A stretch of DNA of 13,107 bases from Treponema sp. (GTDB lineage Bacteria > Spirochaetota > Spirochaetia > Treponematales > Breznakiellaceae): NCBI GenBank assembly GCA_009780545.1, contig WQZW01000013.1:1-13107 (forward strand), written 5' to 3'. The position numbers and the translations under genes are program-made. A model generated the notes under the pieces. It did not search any database. It had not been told where the DNA came from and was given only the letters and a program-made list of their open reading frames with translations. Below are positions 7,452-13,107 of this stretch, one piece after another. The stretch's first letter is position 1, and the number at the start of each line of letters is the position of its first letter.

Positions 7452-8956
7452 TGGGTACCGCCGTTTTCGGAAAGTATTTCCGGACCGCCGAGCGGACCGA
7501 GACGATCAAGTGCGTCGGCAGGATCGTCAAGGTCCAAGGCCTTCTGATCGAAAGCCGCGGGCCCCAGGCCATTATCGGCGAGCTTTGCAGGATCGAGGTC
7601 CGGGGCAGGGAGAGCATTCTTTCGGAAGTCGTCGGTTTGCGGGGCGAAACCGTCCAGCTTATGCCCTTCGACGAAACCGACGGGCTCGAGGTGGGGAGCA
7701 GGGTAATCGCAACCTCGTCCCGGCTGGAAGTGCCTGTTTCCGAAAAACTGCTCGGCCGGGTGCTCGATGCCATGGGTCGCCCGCTGGACGGCCTGGGCGA
7801 ACTGCCGGTCGGGACGAGCTATCCGGCCGTCGCCTCGCCGCCTGATCCCATGAAGCGTCCCCGAATCACCGAACGGATATCCACCGGGGTCCGCGCCATC
7901 GACGGCCTTCTCACCGTGGGCCGGGGACAGCGGCTGGGCATCTTCTCCGGTTCCGGCGTGGGAAAGTCCACCCTTTTGGGGATGATTGCCCGGAACACCG
8001 CCGCCGACGTCAACGTGGTGGCCCTGATCGGCGAACGGGGACGGGAGGTCAACGACTTTATCGAGAAGGACCTGGGGCCGGAGGGCCTTGCCCGCAGCGT
8101 CATCGTTGCCACGCCCTCGAATTCGCCGCCGCTTTCCAGGCTTCGTGGGGCCTACGTCGCTACCGCCATCGCCGAGTTTTTTCGGGATCTGGGGCTTGAC
8201 GTGATGTTGCTGTTCGATTCGGTAACCCGCTTTGCCCGCGCCCAACGGGAGATCGGCCTTGCGTCCGGCGAACCGCCCGCGACCCGGGGCTATCCTCCCA
8301 GCATGTTCGACTCCATGCCCAAGTTGCTGGAACGCTCCGGCACTTCGGAGAAGGGGAGCATCACCGGATTCTACACGATCCTGGTCGACGGCGACGACAT
8401 GGACGAGCCTGTGGCCGACACGGTGCGGGGAATCCTGGACGGGCACATCGTCCTGGACCGCAAGCTGGCCAAGTCCTACCATTACCCCGCGATCGACGTC
8501 CTCAAGAGCGTTTCCCGTCTTTCGAGCTCGATCTGCCCGCCGGAACTTTCAAGGGCGGCCGGTTCGATGCGGCGGAGCATGGCGGCCTATGCCGAGATCG
8601 AGGACCTGATCAACGTGGGCGCGTACCAGGCCGGCTCGAATCCGCTGGTGGACGACGCCATCGCCAAGCAGCCGGCCATCCGGGAATTCCTGACGCAGGA
8701 AGTCGGGGAACGTTCCTCGCCGGAGGAGACCTTTGCGATGATGGCCGACATTACCGGCCTTTCCTCCGATTCCCCGGATGCGAATTCCCGCGAAGGAATT
8801 CCCGCGGGGACCGGAGGCAACCGGAATCGGGAGATGCAAAACGAGGTCGATGCCCTGGCGTCCCTGTACGCCGGCCTGGACCTTGAAGCCGCCGGACCGG
8901 AAAATCCGGCCTTTCCCCGACAAGCCGTGCCCGAACCGGCCAATACAGTGAGGTAA
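7451..8956 (+). CDS. fliI: Flagellum-specific ATPase FliI
   Basis: FliI is the hexameric ATPase of the flagellar type III export apparatus, related to the F1 beta subunit, and works on the cytoplasmic face of the export gate. Of 501 residues, the N-terminal barrel (about 20-95) is followed by RVLDAMGRPLDGLG (103-116), the P-loop GSGVGKST (167-174), the GERGREV segment (194-200), Walker B VMLLFDSVTRFARAQREIGL (251-270) with ASGEPPATRGYPPSMF, and the C-terminal helical domain to about residue 440. The last ~60 residues (441-501) are a Pro/Gly/Asn-rich extension not found in the ~450-residue relatives; its DNA holds a direct repeat GAATTCCCGCG (8782 region). The start overlaps the fliH stop; fliJ begins two bases after its stop codon. 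Confidence 0.96.
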   Translation: MGTAVFGKYFRTAERTETIKCVGRIVKVQGLLIESRGPQAIIGELCRIEVRGRESILSEVVGLRGETVQLMPFDETDGLEVGSRVIATSSRLEVPVSEKLLGRVLDAMGRPLDGLGELPVGTSYPAVASPPDPMKRPRITERISTGVRAIDGLLTVGRGQRLGIFSGSGVGKSTLLGMIARNTAADVNVVALIGERGREVNDFIEKDLGPEGLARSVIVATPSNSPPLSRLRGAYVATAIAEFFRDLGLDVMLLFDSVTRFARAQREIGLASGEPPATRGYPPSMFDSMPKLLERSGTSEKGSITGFYTILVDGDDMDEPVADTVRGILDGHIVLDRKLAKSYHYPAIDVLKSVSRLSSSICPPELSRAAGSMRRSMAAYAEIEDLINVGAYQAGSNPLVDDAIAKQPAIREFLTQEVGERSSPEETFAMMADITGLSSDSPDANSREGIPAGTGGNRNREMQNEVDALASLYAGLDLEAAGPENPAFPRQAVPEPANTVR

Positions 8957-8957
8957 G

Positions 8958-9485
8958 ATGAAAAGGTTTGCGTTCAACCTCCAGAAAGTCCTGGAGCTGC
9001 GTAAGTTCCGTGAGGAGGAGGCCAGGCACGAACTCGGTAGGGCGATAGGCATTCTTACCGAGCTGCAAAACGGCCTCCGCCGCAACGCCGAGGCCCGGAG
9101 GGATGCGGTGGAGCAACGTTTCGCCGGCCTCCGTGTCGAAGGCGGCCTTTCGCCGGAAACTTCCGGAATGTTTGCGATTGAAGGATACTTGCAGCGACTC
9201 AGGCAGGAGGCCGAGCTTCTGATGGAAGAGGCCGCCCGTGCGGAACTCGTAGTCGAGGAAAAGCGTACCCTGTACCGGGAGGCATCCGGCCGTCTGCAGG
9301 TAATGGAAAAGCTCAGGGAAAAGCGTGCCGGCGAGTACCGCAAGGAAATGTTCGCCACGGAAACCAAGGAGACGGACGATCTTTGGCGGGATAGGCGGGA
9401 GGTCCAATCGGCCGAGGATGGTACACCATCCTTGGTCGATTGGACTCGGAGATCGGTTCAAGCTACCGCAGGTAGCCTGAACTGA
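8958..9485 (+). CDS. fliJ: Flagellar export protein FliJ, with repeat-derived C-terminus
   Basis: FliJ is the coiled-coil stalk inside the FliI ring, resembling the gamma subunit of F1, and links the ATPase to the FlhA gate. The first ~148 residues match the usual FliJ size (147 in E. coli): MKRFAFNLQKVLELRKFREEEAR at the start is the family signature, and nearly all of 10-145 is charged coiled coil. Residues 149-175 have a different composition and are encoded by two large palindromes (9402-9445 and 9448-9490); the stop codon lies in the descending arm of the second. The tail is therefore probably a by-product of repeat insertion that displaced the original stop. AGGTAAG, which also holds the fliI stop, acts as ribosome binding site. 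Confidence 0.92.
   Translation: MKRFAFNLQKVLELRKFREEEARHELGRAIGILTELQNGLRRNAEARRDAVEQRFAGLRVEGGLSPETSGMFAIEGYLQRLRQEAELLMEEAARAELVVEEKRTLYREASGRLQVMEKLREKRAGEYRKEMFATETKETDDLWRDRREVQSAEDGTPSLVDWTRRSVQATAGSLN
9402..9445 (+). repeat. Palindromic repeat inside the fliJ 3' end (first)
   Basis: Arms 9402-9421 and 9426-9445 pair over 20 positions, two of them G-U in RNA (9411/9436 and 9414/9433), around the loop TACA. The arms begin GTCCAATCG and end CGATTGGAC, the same TCCAA/TTGGA outer sequence seen in the hairpins at 5992, 6173, 6409 and 9543. It encodes FliJ residues from about 149. Confidence 0.9.
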
Positions 9486-9490
9486 TCTCC
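9448..9490 (+). repeat. Palindromic repeat spanning the fliJ stop codon (second)
   Basis: Paired segments are GGAGATC/GATCTCC (9448-9454, 9484-9490), GTTCA/TGAAC (9456-9460, 9478-9482) and GCTACC/GGTAGC (9462-9467, 9471-9476) around loop GCA, with one G-U and one A/C position. The fliJ TGA (9483-9485) lies in the right arm. The core CAAGCTAYC-nnn-GRTAGCC is shared with the hairpin after fliG (5992-6036), with pair-preserving substitutions. Confidence 0.88.
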
Positions 9491-9735
9491 GGGCCGCCGG
9501 TTGAAAACCGGAGGGGTGGGGATTTGCATAGCAAAACTCCTAATCCAATCCGCCGCAGGCGGATTGGATCGGGGGCGTTGCGGGGGTGGAAGGCCAATCC
9601 ACCGACGGTGGATTGGCTTGGAGTTTTGCATAGCAAAACTCCACCCGCTGCTGCGGGGCGTTGCGGGGTGGAACCCCGCTCGGGGGGTAGCCGGAGACTT
9701 GCGTAGCAAGGCTCCGGCTCAGGGGGGTGCCCCCT
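9491..9735 (+). repeat. Second palindromic repeat island, between fliJ and the AbgT gene
   Basis: A dense series of hairpins with short loops: CCGGTT-GAA-AACCGG (9497-9511); a degenerate GGAG..TTGC element (9518-9540); ATCCAATCCGCC-GCA-GGCGGATTGGAT (9543-9569); GCCAATCCACC-GAC-GGTGGATTGGC (9593-9617); GGAGTTTTGC-ATA-GCAAAACTCC (9620-9642); CCCGC-TGCT-GCGGG (9644-9657); the 38-bp module identical to 6202-6239 (9654-9691); GCCGGAG-A-CTTGC, loop GTA, GCAAG-G-CTCCGGC (9690-9718); and AGGGGG-GTG-CCCCCT (9721-9735). No coding gene is supported here. It lies between convergent genes and may also end transcription from both sides, but no T-tract is present. Confidence 0.9.
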
Positions 9736-9755
9736 ATTATGTCTTGGTCCCGATT

Positions 9756-11261
9756 TCAGAATCCCAGCGGAATCCCGAAGATGATGAACACCAGCAGAAG
9801 GGCGGTCCAAACGACGAGGAAGCTGATGGAGTAGGGGATCATGTTGGAGATGACCGTTCCGATGCCGGCGTTTTTGTCATACTTGTTGACAAAGCCCAGC
9901 ACGATGGGGAAGTAGGGGAACAGCGGCGTGATGGGGTTGGTAACCGAGTCGCCGACGCGGTAGGCGGCCTGGGTAAGCGCCGGGTCGATGCCGATGAGCA
10001 TGAACATGGGTACGAAGATCGGCGCGAGGATGGCCCACTTCGCCGAGGAGCTGCCGATGAAGAGGTTGACGAAGGCGGCGAAGAGAACCAGGCCCAGGAT
10101 CAGGCCGATGCCGCCTGCGTCCGCCAGGAGTTCGGCCCCGCTTATGGCCAGCATAATCCCCAGGTTGCTCGTGGTGAACAGCGCCAGGAACTGCGAGGCG
10201 CCGAAAGCCAGCACGATGTACGGGCCCATCTCGCTCATCGACTTGCCCATCATCGCCACCATGTCCTTGTCCTTTTTGATGCTGCCGGTGGCCATGCCGT
10301 AGATAACGCCCGGAACGAGGAACATAAGCATGATGATGGGGATAAGTCCTTTCATAAGGGGCGAGCCGGGAGAGACCAGCGAGCCGTTTACCGGGTCCGC
10401 GAAAAAGGCGTTCTCGCCCAGGGAAAGGAAGATCACCATGGCGATGAAGATAAGCACGGCAATGCCGGCGCACCTAAGCCCCCTGCGCTGCCGAGGCGTG
10501 ATCTCGACCTTCTCGACTTCCCCGAGTTTTTCGTATGCGACGTTCTCGAAGCGGGGGGCCACGATCTTTTCGGTGACGAACCAGGCGGTGACGACGAGGA
10601 AGGGGGTGGAAACCAGAAGGAAGATGTAGTTCATCGCCGGCGTCGCCTGAAAGTCCGGGTCCACCATTTGGGCGGCCGGAATGGTAAAGCCGGCTATCAG
10701 CACGTCGAGCATGTTCACCATGACGTTGGCGGCGAAGGAGGCGGCGACCGAGGCGAAGGCGGCGAAAAGTCCGATCAGCGGGTGCCGGCCTATGCTCATG
10801 AAGACCAGGGCTCCCAGCGGCGGCAGCACGATGAAGCCGGAATCGCCTGCGGCGTTGGACAGGATGCCGATGAAGATCAGCATAAGGGTGACAAGATGCT
10901 TGGGCATCCGGATGATGCCGGCCTTGAGGGCGGTTTCCATAAGGCCGCTTTTTTCGGCCACGCCCACGCCGAGCACCACGACCAGCACCAGACCCAGGGG
11001 CGGAAAGCCCTGGAAATTGGCGACGATGGAACCGAGGTAGCCCCGCAGGCCGTCGACGGTGAGCAGGTTCACCGCCCGGATAACCGAACCGTCCTTGGGA
11101 TGTATGGCCGTAACGCCCATGGCGGAAACGACGGCCGAAAGGACGAACACCATTGCGCAGAAAATCAGGAACAGGGAAAAGGGATCCGGCAGCCTGTTGC
11201 CGACCCGTTCCACCGCGCCCAAAGCCCTAAACAGTATCGGATCCTTGTTTTTGTCTTTCAT
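9756..11261 (-). CDS. AbgT-family transporter
   Basis: A 501-residue inner-membrane protein with about 11-13 hydrophobic segments. The AbgT family includes E. coli AbgT, which imports p-aminobenzoyl-glutamate, and MtrF/YdaH, reported as sulfonamide exporters. Diagnostic family stretches are AAGDSGFIVLPPLGALVF (137-154), AAFASVAASFAANV (167-180), GSSSAKWAILAPIFVPM (403-419) and AYRVGDSVTNPITPL (433-447), the latter two forming the re-entrant core. AGGAG lies seven bases before the ATG. It is the second gene behind an M20D amidohydrolase (55-bp gap), like abgT behind abgAB in E. coli, which favours uptake of an amide that the hydrolase then cleaves. The exact substrate cannot be read from sequence. 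Confidence 0.93.
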   Translation of the reverse strand: MKDKNKDPILFRALGAVERVGNRLPDPFSLFLIFCAMVFVLSAVVSAMGVTAIHPKDGSVIRAVNLLTVDGLRGYLGSIVANFQGFPPLGLVLVVVLGVGVAEKSGLMETALKAGIIRMPKHLVTLMLIFIGILSNAAGDSGFIVLPPLGALVFMSIGRHPLIGLFAAFASVAASFAANVMVNMLDVLIAGFTIPAAQMVDPDFQATPAMNYIFLLVSTPFLVVTAWFVTEKIVAPRFENVAYEKLGEVEKVEITPRQRRGLRCAGIAVLIFIAMVIFLSLGENAFFADPVNGSLVSPGSPLMKGLIPIIMLMFLVPGVIYGMATGSIKKDKDMVAMMGKSMSEMGPYIVLAFGASQFLALFTTSNLGIMLAISGAELLADAGGIGLILGLVLFAAFVNLFIGSSSAKWAILAPIFVPMFMLIGIDPALTQAAYRVGDSVTNPITPLFPYFPIVLGFVNKYDKNAGIGTVISNMIPYSISFLVVWTALLLVFIIFGIPLGF

Positions 11262-11316
11262 CCGTATGCTCCTTTCAAGTATGCGTAGCCGGGAAACCGG
11301 GCTCGGTCCCGTCCCG

Positions 11317-12498
11317 TCAGCTTGCCAGATAATCGAAGGCGATCCGGCAGAAACCGCCGGCCGAAACCTTCAGCGCCTTTTCGTCCCAGGCAAATCTGGG
11401 ATTGTGGTGCATGGCCGGATTCTGCATGTCCTTCGAGATGCCCACGAAGAAGAACGAGCCGGGAACTTCCTTAAGAAGGTAGGAAAAGTCCTCGCCTCCC
11501 ATGTTCGCTTCCTTCATGTCCTCCACGTTTTCGCTTCCGGCGATCTCGGCCAGGGAAGCCTTGGCCAGCGCCGTCATCGCCGGGTCGTTGATCAGGGCCG
11601 GATACCGTCGGTTCACGTCCAATTCGTAGTCGCCGCCCTGCCCTCGGGTGATTCCGGCAACGAGGTTTTCCATCAGCTTGGGGATTTTGTCCCTGGTTTC
11701 CGGGTCGAAGGTGCGGATCGTGCCGCCTATGGTTACCGATTCCGGGATGATGTTGAAGGCCGTCCCCCCCTGGATGATTCCGACGGTGATCACCGCCTGA
11801 TCCAGGGGATTGATCCTTCGGGCGACCACGGTCTGCAGGGCGCAGACCACCTCTCCTGCAAGGACGATCGGGTCGATGGAGATGTGGGGAAGCGCACCGT
11901 GCCCGCCGGTTCCTATCACCTTGATCCTGAATTCGTCCGGGGCGGCCATGGTCGGCCCGGATTTTACCCAGACCTTGCCTTCCTCGGCGCTCCCCCAGAG
12001 ATGGCAGCCGAAAGCGGCGTCCACCTTGGGATTTTCCAGGATGCCGGCCTGTATCATCGGCAGTGCGCCGCCCACGGTTTCCTCCGCCGGCTGGAACATC
12101 AGCTTGACGTTTCCGGTAAGCTCGCCCCTAAGCTCGTTCAGCACCATCGCCGCAAGGAGCAGTCCGGCGACATGGCCGTCGTGTCCGCAGGCATGCATGC
12201 GCCCCGGGATGCGGGATTTGTACTCGACGTCGGCCTCCTCGGTCATTTCCAGTGCGTCCATGTCCGCCCGAAACAGCACCGTTTTTCCCGGTTTGGCCCC
12301 CTCGATAAGCCCCACGATGCCGTGGCCGGCGATCCCGGTTTGGTGCGGAATGCCGAGCTCGGTCAGCGTTTGGCTGATCAGGGCCGCCGTCTTTTCCTCG
12401 TCCAGGCTGGCTTCCGGGTACATATGCAGGTGCCGCCTGATCCTTACTGCCGCATCGAAATGTTTCTCGACGAGGTCCTTGATTTTTCCACTGTCCAT
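11317..12498 (-). CDS. M20D family amidohydrolase (AbgA/AbgB or N-acyl amino acid hydrolase type)
   Basis: A 393-residue cytoplasmic metal-dependent amidohydrolase. Motifs are RADMDAL (77-83), the metal-binding GRMHACGHDGH (99-109, with C104 and H106), QPAEE (136-140, E139/E140 catalytic and metal ligands), GCHLWG (164-169), the dimerisation-domain GTGGHGALPH (196-205), GGTAFNIIPE (244-253), GGEDFSYL (334-341) and HHNPRFAWDEKAL (364-376) with the last metal histidine. The Cys in HACGHDGH assigns it to M20D, which covers AbgA/AbgB, hippurate and IAA-amino acid hydrolases and N-acetyl-diaminopimelate deacetylases. GGAGG stands four to five bases before the ATG. Followed by an AbgT transporter, it likely cleaves imported p-aminobenzoyl-glutamate or another N-acyl amino acid; substrate is inferred from context only. 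Confidence 0.93.
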   Translation of the reverse strand: MDSGKIKDLVEKHFDAAVRIRRHLHMYPEASLDEEKTAALISQTLTELGIPHQTGIAGHGIVGLIEGAKPGKTVLFRADMDALEMTEEADVEYKSRIPGRMHACGHDGHVAGLLLAAMVLNELRGELTGNVKLMFQPAEETVGGALPMIQAGILENPKVDAAFGCHLWGSAEEGKVWVKSGPTMAAPDEFRIKVIGTGGHGALPHISIDPIVLAGEVVCALQTVVARRINPLDQAVITVGIIQGGTAFNIIPESVTIGGTIRTFDPETRDKIPKLMENLVAGITRGQGGDYELDVNRRYPALINDPAMTALAKASLAEIAGSENVEDMKEANMGGEDFSYLLKEVPGSFFFVGISKDMQNPAMHHNPRFAWDEKALKVSAGGFCRIAFDYLAS

Positions 12499-12560
12499 AC
12501 TTCCTCCGATAAAAGCCTCGGGAGCCGAAATGCGGTACCCGCCGGTATTTCTATCCAGCC

Positions 12561-12589
12561 AGAATGTGAATTTTTTGCCGGCCTGTCAA
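12561..12589 (-). promoter_or_regulatory. Candidate promoter of the amidohydrolase-AbgT unit
   Basis: On the minus strand TTGACA (12584-12589) is followed after 17 bp by CATTCT (12561-12566). The -35 box is perfect; the -10 matches TATAAT in only three of six positions. A start near 12554 would give a leader of about 56 nt. A perfect palindrome lies about 40 bp further upstream (12630-12641). Confidence 0.45.
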
Positions 12590-12629
12590 TACATCGCAAA
12601 CGGGATTTGGCGGAAGCCTTGGATTCGGG

Positions 12630-12641
12630 GGAAGCGCTTCC
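12630..12641. promoter_or_regulatory. Perfect 12-bp palindrome, candidate operator
   Basis: GGAAGCGCTTCC is fully self-complementary and lies between the divergent promoters. The AAGCGCTT core resembles operators of LacI/GalR-family repressors (for example the centre of catabolite-responsive elements). No regulator gene is in the window. Apart from this site and the promoters, the interval 12499-12904 shows no gene or further structure that I can support. Confidence 0.3.
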
Positions 12642-12817
12642 GGATGGTTTCCGGCTGCCGGAGATCAAGGGCCGATAATCTACCTCATAATAAGGAAGAT
12701 TTCTTCAAAAACCTCCGGCCGCGGTCCGTTCCTTCGTCGGTTCCGTAAGGTGGTTGCCGTTAAAGGCAAGTTTCGAGGTTATCGACAAGCGGGGAATCGT
12801 TGCGTGCAATTTTTTGC

Positions 12818-12846
12818 TTGACAGGAGTATCTTTCGGTCGTATGAT
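12818..12846 (+). promoter_or_regulatory. sigma70-type promoter of the malic enzyme gene
   Basis: TTGACA (12818-12823) and TATGAT (12841-12846) are separated by 17 bp. The expected start is around 12853, giving a leader of about 50 nt to the ribosome binding site GGAGGTG (12894-12900). Confidence 0.75.
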
Positions 12847-12904
12847 TGACGGGGGTGTGATTTGAACACGCTCACCTTATCGCTGGATTGTATGGAGGTG
12901 CCAA

Positions 12905-13107
12905 ACGAAAATCGATCCTTCCCTAAAAAATTTTGACGAGCTTTTTCCGGCGGATTTTAGCGAAGACCAAAAGGCCCGCGCCAAAACCCAGTTTCTGAAA
13001 AATCTTTCCGCAGAGGCGCACCGCTTTTACGGCGGAAAAATGCAGACCGTTCCCAAAAGCGGGATTTACGGTTTTAACTGGTTCAACGTTTATTACACGC
13101 CCGGTGT
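12905..13107 (+). CDS. Probable malic enzyme, N-terminal part (runs off the window)
   Basis: The open frame in phase with 12908 encodes KIDPSLKNFDELFPADF, then EAHRFYGGKMQTVPKSGIYG and FNWFNVYYTPGV, where YTPGV is the malic-enzyme N-terminal signature (usually YTPGVA). Malic enzymes convert malate to pyruvate and CO2 with reduction of NAD(P). No ATG, GTG or TTG lies in this frame between the in-frame stop at 12863-12865 and the conserved region; the first in-frame ATG (13040) is inside it. GGAGGTG (12894-12900) sits at the right distance from an ACG at 12905, which I take as the start, either a true non-standard codon or an ATG altered by mutation or sequence error. Only about 67 codons are visible. 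Confidence 0.65.

Noticed and set aside
9690..9735. Bidirectional intrinsic terminator between fliJ and the AbgT gene
   Set aside because: Stable stems are present (9690-9718 and 9721-9735) but neither strand shows a T-run behind them; termination here remains possible but unsupported.
9501..11288. Plus-strand open frame of 595 codons opposite the AbgT gene
   Set aside because: It begins in repeat DNA and then mirrors the transporter; the composition (His, Asp, Glu, Gly) is a shadow of hydrophobic codons read in reverse.
11059..12678. Plus-strand open frame of 539 codons opposite the amidohydrolase
   Set aside because: Shadow of the M20D gene, which has all family motifs on the other strand.

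Overview
This GC-rich window (roughly 60% by eye, not counted) most likely comes from a motile spirochaete. The gene order hslU-flgB-flgC-fliE-fliF-fliG-fliH-fliI-fliJ, all on the + strand, is the arrangement known from the flgB operon of Borrelia burgdorferi and relatives. The proteins look like typical spirochaete flagellar proteins. I cannot name the genus from sequence alone; a treponeme relative is my inference.

Layout. 1-1407: 3' part of hslU, the ATPase of the HslUV protease. 1408-1842: regulatory and leader region of the flagellar operon, with a near-consensus sigma70-type promoter overlapping the hslU stop codon, a roughly 400-nt leader rich in short hairpins, and a strong sigma28-like (FliA/WhiG) promoter just before flgB. 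1843-5991: flgB, flgC, fliE, fliF and fliG, encoding proximal rod, rod-MS ring junction, MS ring and rotor switch. 5992-6497: a 506-bp island of palindromic repeats splitting the operon. 6498-9485: fliH, fliI and fliJ, tightly packed and encoding the flagellar export ATPase complex. 9402-9755: a second island of the same repeat type, which starts inside the 3' end of fliJ. 9756-12498 (- strand): a two-gene catabolic unit, an M20D amidohydrolase followed by an AbgT-family transporter, convergent with fliJ. 12499-12904: a divergent control region. 12905 to the end: start of a probable malic enzyme with a consensus sigma70 promoter but no ordinary start codon.

The flagellar genes encode the base of the motor (FlgB/FlgC/FliE/FliF), the rotor (FliG) and the ATPase that feeds the export gate (FliH/FliI/FliJ). 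The amidohydrolase and AbgT transporter probably form an uptake-and-cleavage pair for an N-acyl or aminobenzoyl amino acid.

The most unusual content is the modular palindrome system at 5992-6454 and 9402-9735. Its hairpins fall into recurring classes, nearly all with 3-nt loops, and differ by compensatory changes that keep the stems paired. They are shuffled between the two islands and appear to have supplied the last ~27 codons of fliJ. Second to this are the dual promoter arrangement of flgB and the apparent ACG start of the last gene.
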